Origin: Candidatus Cloacimonadota bacterium
GTDB lineage: Bacteria; Cloacimonadota; Cloacimonadia; Cloacimonadales; JAIOQZ01
DNA: 8,082 nt
Assembly: GCA_021106755.1 (NCBI GenBank)
Contig: JAIOTM010000022.1
Coordinates: 1-8,082 of the forward strand
Reading direction: 5' to 3'
The notes beneath the pieces are model-generated. The model was not told the origin of the DNA. It made no database searches and was given only the letters and a program-made list of their open reading frames with translations. Of this stretch, positions 1 through 5,022 are shown one piece after another. Position 1 is the stretch's first letter, and the number at the start of each line of letters is the position of its first letter. A program made the translations under genes and the position numbers.

Positions 1-2751
1 AGTAACCTGTGGAATAAGAACGGTAGGAAGAATGTTGATGACCGCACTGCGGTCGGAAATAAACGCGGAAGCTAAAGGTCCGATGCTGTACCCGCTCATT
101 CCCGCCGGAATAAGGTAGCCCATATAGATAAGGGTTAAGCCCCTGATTTCCAGAATAACGACAGCGATGAGTACGTATAAAACGCATTGGAGGACAGTGA
201 AAATCGTCAGTGTTATGTTTTTACTGAGGAGGAAGTATAAGGTGCGGATATTCAGCTTTTTTTCGCGCAGGAATATTCGTTTTTCACCGAGAATCTCGTT
301 TACGCTGTTAGACAATCCCAAAAATAAGGCGATAATCACCGAGATGAAAATAAAGATGCTGATATTCTCATTCATCCCAAACTGATACCCCCCCTCGTTA
401 GTGCTGTTGCGCAAAAGCATAGACACTAACAGCGATAACATTGGTGCGGCGATAAACGTGAAGAACAGATTAACCCGATTAGTAATCTTGTCTTTCAGGT
501 TGCGGGAGAATAAATAGTAAGACTGGAGAAGATGCTCTTTTGGCATCATTCGGCGCAATGCCGGCTTGAAATTGTCCAGATTGCCGCTTTGGTGCTGGGT
601 AGTGTTCGCCTGAATTATTTGAAGAAGATTATGTTTCTGGTAGCGTTTCTTCCAGTATTCTGGTGAAAAGGTGCGGGTACTTTCTGGTTCTCCGGTAACC
701 CCTCCGGCAGCTACACTCTGTCGGGTTTCTCCCGAATATTCAAGTATATCGAATATGTACTCCGGCATTTTCAGCTTCTTCTTAGCCATAAGCCGTTGAT
801 TATCTATCACAACCCGGTTCAATTCGTGATTGAAATACTCGAAAACATTGGCGATGTCTCCAAAGTAAACCTGTACTCCACCCTTATCAAGGAAAAGCAG
901 GCGGTCGAACTTCTGGAATAAGTCAGGATTAGGCTGATGAATCGTTGCCAGAATCAGCTTACCTTGTTCTTTGAGTTCTGTAAGCATATCCACAAGTTTT
1001 TCCGAATCTTTAGAAGATAGCCCGGAAGTTGGTTCATCAAGAATAAGAATCAACGGGTCTGCAAGCAATTCCAGAGCAATGTTCAATCGTTTACGTTGTC
1101 CACCGCTGAGAGTTTTGTTCATCACATTGCCGACTCTGAGATTCCGTTTCTCATAAAGACCTGTTTGTTTAAGAATATTGTCTATCCGCCGCTGGATGTC
1201 GGTTTTTTCTTTAATGTGAGGGAGACGTAGTCGGGCACAGTAGTATAGATTTTCATACACTGTGAGATTTTCGAATAAAAGGTCGTCTTGCGGAACATAC
1301 CCAATGTATTTCTGGAATGAGGAGAAATTGCGATATAAGTCAGTGCCATCCAGATCGACCTTGGCTTTTAGTGGGACAATTTCTCCAACGATTGTTTTCA
1401 GTAAGGTGGTTTTCCCGCTACCGCTTGGTCCCACAATAACCAGAATTTCACCCTTTTTAACCTGAAAAGATACATGGTCTAAGGCAATAGTTTGTCCCTG
1501 ATCGAACTCGTGGTACATATCAACAACATTAAGCTCTTTTATATCATACGGTACATCAAGAATATCAAGGTGCCTGTTGATTTTTATGTTTTTCTCGCCA
1601 ATACAGAGAATATCCCTGTTTAGCTCAAATGGTTGCTGTTTGCTTAATTCGCGATGGTTGATGAGTATGCCAGAGCCAAGTGGTGTAACAAAATATATAC
1701 CGCTATCCAAATCCAGTTGCAGGATTGCGTCAGGAGTCTTAATTGTATTGAGTCGGAAAAAATTGCGGGTCTTTTCCAGATACTGAGTTTGCGATTCGAA
1801 TCGTCCGGAAGTTAAACGTTTGTGCCCTAAAAGCACATCAGCTCCATAAAATTCGGTATCTAACCGGAGTTTATCATTCAATGCAATTTGCTTGTAATCC
1901 CGCACTGATTGCTCATTAACCTCAAGGTTGCCTTTTTCTATTTTTACAGCAAAGCCAGCACCTTTGTAGAAGATATCGAATATCAGTTTGCTATCGCGAT
2001 ACTGCGCGGCACGTGTAGAATTTTCTTTCGCAATTTCAAAAATATTTCGGACATCTTCCGCCCGCAACGCCAACTCTTCATGCAATAGTAACTGTTGATC
2101 GGAACGAAAGAGATACATGCGGTTTTCCTCTATCGCAATCGGTTCTTTCCCTGTATTGCCTTGAAGAAAAATATCGTGATTTCCCTGACATCCAACTAAC
2201 AGCATTTCTTCAATCATCAGAAAAGCGATATAATCTTCGTTGTGATTGGTTCTGTAGAAAGCATCCATATCGTCCCGGATACCCCAACACATGAAGTTCT
2301 TGATAAATCCGAGTTTGCGATCCTCAAAAAAAAGAGTGGGAGAGGTTTCTATATAATCACGGTTGCCTTCAAGCATATCCAGGATTCGGTCGTAGAGGTT
2401 AACATCAATACCGAGAAAATCGACAAATTTGATTATCTCAAGACTGCCAAGCATTTGCAAATACTCACCAGAATAGACAATAGAAAAGAAATTCAGTAGC
2501 AGTTTTATTTTATCAGGCAGAGAAAAGAACTTCTTTATAATATTACTTGCCTGCCGAAACGACAGCAGGTTCTCGTTAAGAACCTGCAACTCCTGCGGCA
2601 GGATTGTACTGCCGAGAATAGAGCCAAGCATTGTATCAATTATCTCAATATCAGCTTCGCCAATCTGTTGAATACGTGCGAGACGAATATACATCGAAAC
2701 GAGAGAGTTCCGAACAAGTTTTTTATCTGTCTGCGTTAGTATCTTCTGCAT
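1..2751 (-). CDS. ABCG-type half transporter with N-terminal TerB-like and FHA-like regions (3' end missing)
   Basis: An uninterrupted frame runs 917 codons from an ATG at 2751 to the left window edge. An in-frame TAA lies four codons upstream and GAGG (2758-2761) sits 6 nt before the ATG, which fixes the start. Domains in order: a helical region resembling TerB-like modules (about residues 15-125); two beta-rich stretches with late-FHA character (about 255-310 and 340-395, the second with GILINHREL and then LNRDILCIG); an ABC ATPase with Walker A GPSGSGKT (441-448, K447), Q-loop Q488, signature LSGGQ (548-552), Walker B ending DEPTSGL (D572, E573) and H-loop H605; then an ABC2/ABCG-type membrane domain with predicted spans near 761-779, 796-818, 846-868 and 874-890. 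The ABCG-like GEKRIFLREK lies after span 2. All ATPase motifs are intact, so it should be active, probably as a dimer in the inner membrane. The substrate is unknown. The TerB and FHA labels are by eye, and the classic FHA phosphothreonine-binding residues are not evident. Confidence 0.9.
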   Translation of the reverse strand, partial: MQKILTQTDKKLVRNSLVSMYIRLARIQQIGEADIEIIDTMLGSILGSTILPQELQVLNENLLSFRQASNIIKKFFSLPDKIKLLLNFFSIVYSGEYLQMLGSLEIIKFVDFLGIDVNLYDRILDMLEGNRDYIETSPTLFFEDRKLGFIKNFMCWGIRDDMDAFYRTNHNEDYIAFLMIEEMLLVGCQGNHDIFLQGNTGKEPIAIEENRMYLFRSDQQLLLHEELALRAEDVRNIFEIAKENSTRAAQYRDSKLIFDIFYKGAGFAVKIEKGNLEVNEQSVRDYKQIALNDKLRLDTEFYGADVLLGHKRLTSGRFESQTQYLEKTRNFFRLNTIKTPDAILQLDLDSGIYFVTPLGSGILINHRELSKQQPFELNRDILCIGEKNIKINRHLDILDVPYDIKELNVVDMYHEFDQGQTIALDHVSFQVKKGEILVIVGPSGSGKTTLLKTIVGEIVPLKAKVDLDGTDLYRNFSSFQKYIGYVPQDDLLFENLTVYENLYYCARLRLPHIKEKTDIQRRIDNILKQTGLYEKRNLRVGNVMNKTLSGGQRKRLNIALELLADPLILILDEPTSGLSSKDSEKLVDMLTELKEQGKLILATIHQPNPDLFQKFDRLLFLDKGGVQVYFGDIANVFEYFNHELNRVVIDNQRLMAKKKLKMPEYIFDILEYSGETRQSVAAGGVTGEPESTRTFSPEYWKKRYQKHNLLQIIQANTTQHQSGNLDNFKPALRRMMPKEHLLQSYYLFSRNLKDKITNRVNLFFTFIAAPMLSLLVSMLLRNSTNEGGYQFGMNENISIFIFISVIIALFLGLSNSVNEILGEKRIFLREKKLNIRTLYFLLSKNITLTIFTVLQCVLYVLIAVVILEIRGLTLIYMGYLIPAGMSGYSIGPLASAFISDRSAVINILPTVLIPQVT

Positions 2752-2757
2752 TATCTG

Positions 2758-2761
2758 CCTC
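2758..2761 (-). promoter_or_regulatory. Ribosome binding site of the ABC transporter gene
   Basis: GAGG on the minus strand lies 6 nt before the ATG at 2751. Together with the in-frame TAA just upstream, it leaves this ATG as the only reasonable start. Confidence 0.6.
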
Positions 2762-2801
2762 GATTAACCCATACAATTCTGTAGAACGTTGGGAATACCC
2801 C

Positions 2802-2830
2802 AATCAGGATTAATCATAAAAATCAGGATT
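2802..2830. repeat. Two direct copies of AATCAGGATT
   Basis: AATCAGGATT occurs at 2802-2811 and again at 2821-2830, 19 nt start to start, close to two helical turns. The pair lies about 50-80 nt upstream of the ABC transporter start. It could be a tandem operator half-site pair or a chance short duplication. The second copy falls inside the possible decayed coding stretch. Confidence 0.3.
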
Positions 2831-2929
2831 TAAGATATAATCAATTTCACGTTGTCTGCTTTCTCGTTTCTTCAGCACTACTCCAGCTATAACATCGTAA
2901 TCAACTTATTTCAGAAGATTTTCTTACAT
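2810..2929 (-). pseudogene. Possible decayed small coding sequence in the leader of the ABC gene
   Basis: I do not recognise this sequence. One minus-strand frame begins with ATG at 2929, meets TAA at once (2924-2926), reads ENLLK, meets a second TAA (2906-2908), and then stays open for 31 codons to a TAA at 2810-2812. The last part looks protein-like rather than random: it reads VDYDVIAGVVLKKRES, then a charged stretch ending EIDYILNPDFYD. A GTG within it (at VVLKKRES) could start a 22-residue peptide, but no strong ribosome binding site precedes it. The simplest reading is the tail of a small gene that has gained stop codons. A short leader peptide, or chance, is also possible. It sits between the stem-loops at 2942-2992 and the ABC start. 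Confidence 0.25.
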
Positions 2930-2941
2930 CTCGAATCTTAA

Positions 2942-2964
2942 ACCCCACCTGAATCAGATGGGGT
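2942..2964 (-). terminator. Stem-loop 2 downstream of the TPR-microprotein unit
   Basis: Read on the minus strand, ACCCCATCTG and CAGGTGGGGT form a 10-bp stem closed by the triloop ATT. One of the pairs is U-G, which pairs only in the minus-strand RNA; the plus-strand RNA would have a C-A mismatch. This suggests the structure serves leftward transcription. The 3' side is followed by only a short U run (TTTAAG), so as an intrinsic terminator it is modest and may work with the neighbouring hairpin. It could also protect the 3' end of the upstream mRNA or attenuate read-through into the ABC gene. Confidence 0.5.
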
Positions 2965-2973
2965 AAAAGCCTG

Positions 2974-2992
2974 AGGGTAGCCAGACTACCCT
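2974..2992 (-). terminator. Stem-loop 1 just after the microprotein gene
   Basis: AGGGTAG (2974-2980) and CTACCCT (2986-2992) form a perfect 7-bp stem with a 5-nt loop, starting about 26 nt after the microprotein stop. On the minus strand it is followed by CAGGCTTTT, a weak U tract, and then by the second hairpin. Together the two are the likely end of the TPR-microprotein transcript. Confidence 0.5.
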
Positions 2993-3018
2993 TAATTAAT
3001 CAGAAGTGACAACAATAA

Positions 3019-3174
3019 TCAAATGTCGTGATCGCTGGGGGCGCGTAACAAGTTCCACGCAAGAACTATTAACAGGATAAATAATCCTGCCAATTGAGGA
3101 ATAACTTCCAGTAACACGTTTGATTTTGGTATTTCCGCGAGCTGGGTCAGTATATTTATTGTATCATGCAACAT
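3019..3174 (-). CDS. 51-residue single-span membrane microprotein
   Basis: I do not recognise a family. The ATG at 3174 is preceded by a strong Shine-Dalgarno AAGGAG (3182-3187) with 7-nt spacing, and the stop is TGA at 3019-3021. The product has a mildly polar N-terminus (MLHDTINILTQLAEIPKSN), one hydrophobic span at about residues 21-43 (core LAGLFILLIVLAW) and a short hydrophilic tail, RAPSDHDI. The Shine-Dalgarno sequence uses the last bases of the TPR stop codon and the genes are 12 nt apart, so translation is very probably coupled to the TPR gene. Stem-loops follow directly. A role as a membrane partner or regulator of the TPR protein or the nearby ABC transporter is inference from position only. 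Topology is unclear because few charges flank the span. Confidence 0.75.
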   Translation of the reverse strand: MLHDTINILTQLAEIPKSNVLLEVIPQLAGLFILLIVLAWNLLRAPSDHDI

Positions 3175-3181
3175 ATTTCAG

Positions 3182-3187
3182 CTCCTT
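3182..3187 (-). promoter_or_regulatory. Ribosome binding site overlapping the TPR stop codon
   Basis: AAGGAG on the minus strand shares its first base with the TAA stop (3187-3189) of the TPR gene and lies 7 nt before the microprotein ATG. Terminating ribosomes would be positioned directly for re-initiation. This is the main evidence that the 51-codon frame is a real gene. Confidence 0.7.
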
Positions 3188-4497
3188 TATTTAATCAATT
3201 CGTTGATGTAAGACACTTTGCTTTTAAGAGGTACAGGACTGGTGCTAATCTCTTCCCGTGCTTTCTTGAAATAGGAGATAGCCGTCCGCTTTTTGTTCTT
3301 AGCGGCGTATATCAGACCTAACCTGTAGTAAGCTTCGACTGTATAGTCAAACAGGTTTCCAACTTTGTACTCTTCATTATCTTTGATTACTTTTTTCAGG
3401 AATTCTTCTGTTTTTCTGGAATCGCCTCTGGCATAGTAAGCTAATGCCTTATAGAAATTCTTCTTCGCGGAAGAAATCTGAGGAATGGAAGCAATGTTTT
3501 TGAATGCTTCATCCGCGAGTTGGCGTGCTTCTTGAGCATTGCCCAGTTTTTTCTTAGACAGGGCAAGATAGATTTGCGCACAAGGTTTGATTGTATTATG
3601 CTCTGATTCATCAGCTAACATCAATCCAAGACTTCTGACAGCCTTCTCGTAGTTTTCAAGTTGATAATAAGCGACTCCCTGCAAGTATTGGTAATAGAAT
3701 ACTTTGTCATTCCAGGCGGGGATGTTCGCTTCTTTGGTGAAATAGAGTGCTTTTTCAGCATAGCTGACGGCATCATGGTAGTTCTGAACCATCATGTAAA
3801 CTCCAAGAAGTTCTCCGTAAGCCGGAGCGAGTGAGGAATTCAGAGAGACGGCTTTTTCAAACGATTTAAATGATTGCCCAAGCTTCATCATCTGGTTGAA
3901 AATCAGTCCATAGTTGTAATAGACTGCACCCAGTTTTTCTTTACCGGCGATTTTTGTAATCTGTGCCTGTTGTGATAGTGCTTTGTTCATATCTTTCTGA
4001 GCTGTCAGCATATCCCCGCTCTTATATTGTAAAGCTCCCCGTCCCGCGTATAGCAACGTGAACGAATTATCTAACTGCTCTACTTTATCAAGGTCGCTGA
4101 TTGCCGCGTCATAATGCTGCTTGTTTTCGCCTTCAAGTGGTTGTCCGTTGAAGTGAATATAAGAACTGTGAGCAATTCCCCGATTATAGAGTGCTTCTAC
4201 ATAGTCTGGTTTTATTTCCAGAGCTTTGCTGAAATCCTGAATTGCCAAATCAAGTTGTTCGGATTTCTCTGCCGACCCCATAGTTAAATGGGTTATTCCC
4301 CGACTGAGATAAATCTTTGAATTATTCGGCTTCTTTTCTACGGACTTATCAAAGAAACCAAGAGCTTTTTCGTAATCACCAGCTTCGAATGCGTTCGTAC
4401 CCTGCTCGTAAAAACTGGGTTGCTTGATTGTTTTCAGCATTGACCAACTGAGTAACAGCATCAGAACAATACAAACAATTGTAATTATTGCTTTCAT
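3187..4497 (-). CDS. Membrane-anchored tetratricopeptide-repeat protein
   Basis: This is a 436-residue protein with an uncleaved N-terminal membrane anchor (about residues 3-20, IITIVCIVLMLLLSWS) followed by TPR units to the C-terminus. I count roughly nine or ten 34-residue-type repeats, for example YEQGTNAFEAGDYEKALGFF near residue 30, VEALYNRGIAHSS near 100, GAVYYNYGLIFN near 190, YQYLQGVAYYQLENYEKAV near 270 and AYYRLGLIYAAKNKKRTA near 390. One repeat carries an insertion (NGQPLEGENKQHYD). TPR arrays are protein-binding scaffolds; no catalytic motif is visible. The array most likely faces the periplasm, though cytoplasmic exposure is possible. A GTG at 4503 is in frame, but the ATG at 4497 has GAGG with 5-nt spacing and is preferred. 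It is the first gene of the leftward group and is coupled to the microprotein gene. Confidence 0.85.
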   Translation of the reverse strand: MKAIITIVCIVLMLLLSWSMLKTIKQPSFYEQGTNAFEAGDYEKALGFFDKSVEKKPNNSKIYLSRGITHLTMGSAEKSEQLDLAIQDFSKALEIKPDYVEALYNRGIAHSSYIHFNGQPLEGENKQHYDAAISDLDKVEQLDNSFTLLYAGRGALQYKSGDMLTAQKDMNKALSQQAQITKIAGKEKLGAVYYNYGLIFNQMMKLGQSFKSFEKAVSLNSSLAPAYGELLGVYMMVQNYHDAVSYAEKALYFTKEANIPAWNDKVFYYQYLQGVAYYQLENYEKAVRSLGLMLADESEHNTIKPCAQIYLALSKKKLGNAQEARQLADEAFKNIASIPQISSAKKNFYKALAYYARGDSRKTEEFLKKVIKDNEEYKVGNLFDYTVEAYYRLGLIYAAKNKKRTAISYFKKAREEISTSPVPLKSKVSYINELIK

Positions 4498-4502
4498 TTC
4501 CA

Positions 4503-4506
4503 CCTC
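4503..4506 (-). promoter_or_regulatory. Ribosome binding site that decides the TPR start
   Basis: GAGG on the minus strand lies 5 nt before the ATG at 4497. The alternative GTG start at 4501-4503 overlaps this site and has no Shine-Dalgarno sequence at a workable distance, so the protein should be two residues shorter than the longest frame. Confidence 0.55.
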
Positions 4507-4569
4507 GCTTTAGTAATCGTTAACACTCATTTCCACTAAATTTGATTTTCAAATTTTATCGCATACTAA

Positions 4570-4597
4570 TTTGTAGATAGCGATAGAATATTGTCCA
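4570..4597 (-). promoter_or_regulatory. Candidate promoter of the TPR gene
   Basis: On the minus strand, TGGACA (4592-4597, one mismatch to TTGACA) is followed after 16 nt by TACAAA (4570-4575, a weak -10). This would give a leader of roughly 65 nt. The -10 is poor, and this AT-rich stretch offers rivals such as TATAAA further upstream, so the call is tentative. Confidence 0.25.
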
Positions 4598-4651
4598 GCT
4601 AAATTTTATACGGGTATCTCCCGAAAAATTGTCGAAAGAATGGTAAATTAC

Positions 4652-4701
4652 TTTTCTACCGCTTTTTAGTTGTTCTGAATTGCCAAATAGTCGGTAGAAA
4701 A
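4652..4701. repeat. Perfect 10-bp inverted repeat with 30-nt spacer
   Basis: TTTTCTACCG (4652-4661) is the exact inverse complement of CGGTAGAAAA (4692-4701). The arms are centred about 180 nt upstream of the TPR start and about 345 nt upstream of the exported-protein start. Possible roles are paired operator sites for a dimeric regulator, a stem-loop in a long 5' leader, or ends of a very short relic element. Confidence 0.5.
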
Positions 4702-4780
4702 ACTTCCTGGAAATTTTTCCTGAATATCTTTCTTTAATAAAAGAGAGGATTTTTATCAGCTTGTTACAGATTGTCTTAGC

Positions 4781-4962
4781 GGGGCTGTTGCACAGCCCGG
4801 AAGTTTATTGTCATATAATCCAGAATAAAATATAGTGTACTCATGAAATATAAAAACCTATGTTCAAGATCAAGGAATCTTTTTCCACATTATTTAAGTG
4901 GTTTTGTCCCAGAAAATCATCTGGCTCGAATCATCAATTCATATTTTTTTACTGAAGTTTGA
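4781..4962 (+). mobile_element. Left-end relic of an IS1182-like insertion sequence
   Basis: The segment starts with GGGGCTGTTGCAC, which resembles the GGCTGTTGCA-type terminal inverted repeats I associate with several IS families including IS1182-like elements (from memory). It continues through a TATAAT (4814-4819) and reaches the start of a transposase-like frame at 4843. A TTGCAC inside the tip lies 20 nt before TATAAT, a poor outward-in promoter. No right end, catalytic domain or target duplication is visible, so this is a truncated, immobile remnant. The first 18 nt also form a tight hairpin, GGGCTGT/ACAGCCC with loop TGC (4782-4798). The right limit of the IS-derived DNA is uncertain, somewhere around 4945-4962. 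Confidence 0.55.
4843..4962 (+). pseudogene. N-terminal fragment of an IS1182-family-like transposase
   Basis: The frame encodes 39 residues from ATG 4843 to TGA 4960-4962. Residues 13-30, NLFPHYLSGFVPENHLAR, match what I know of the N-terminal region of IS1182-type (DUF772-containing) transposases: a hydrophobic/proline stretch such as LLPPSLDELIPENH, followed by a basic residue and an I/V-rich helix (here ARIINSYF). Intact transposases are roughly 400-550 residues, so more than 90% is gone, including the DDE catalytic core. After about residue 34 the similarity seems to stop (FFTEV then TGA), probably the deletion junction. The fragment lies directly upstream of the exported-protein promoter, whose -35 box overlaps its stop codon. 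Confidence 0.6.
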
Positions 4963-4986
4963 TAAAAAAATGTTTTGGTATAAAAT
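4959..4986 (+). promoter_or_regulatory. Promoter of the exported repeat-protein gene
   Basis: TTGATA (4959-4964) and TAAAAT (4981-4986) are separated by 16 nt, a good housekeeping-type promoter. TATAAA at 4979 is an alternative -10. Transcription would start near 4993 and leave a leader of about 30 nt. The -35 box overlaps the stop of the transposase fragment. Confidence 0.5.
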
Positions 4987-5013
4987 TTGCAATAACATAA
5001 AAAACGATGAATC

Positions 5014-5018
5014 GGAGG
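5014..5018 (+). promoter_or_regulatory. Ribosome binding site of the exported repeat-protein gene
   Basis: GGAGG within CGGAGGAA lies 4 nt before the ATG at 5023. The spacing is slightly tight but the match is strong. The signal peptide begins immediately at this ATG, which supports the start. Confidence 0.75.
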
Positions 5019-5022
5019 AATC

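Larger units (their letters stand above)
4498..5022. other. Divergent intergenic region, 525 nt
   Basis: This AT-rich spacer separates the leftward TPR gene from the rightward exported-protein gene. It holds a weak leftward promoter candidate near 4570-4597, a stop-free leftward frame without a start (4556-4804), a 10-bp inverted repeat (4652-4701), the left-end relic of an insertion sequence (4781-4962), and the rightward promoter and ribosome binding site (4959-5018). I see no intact gene in it. Confidence 0.7.

Noticed and set aside
2242..2499. 85-codon plus-strand frame with an apparently protein-like sequence
   Set aside because: Antisense to the N-terminal TerB-like region of the ABC transporter, whose frame is uninterrupted and carries motifs. 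No independent support.
2841..2870. Promoter for the ABC transporter from TTGATT and TATGAT in the leader
   Set aside because: The spacing between the two boxes is about 20 nt and both are imperfect. It was not strong enough to list as a feature.
4498..4503. GTG start two codons upstream for the TPR protein
   Set aside because: The GTG overlaps the GAGG that is correctly spaced for the ATG at 4497. It has no Shine-Dalgarno sequence of its own at a workable distance.
4782..4798. GGGCTGT-TGC-ACAGCCC hairpin as an intrinsic terminator
   Set aside because: No convincing U tract follows on either strand and no gene ends nearby. The sequence is better explained as the tip of the insertion-sequence relic.
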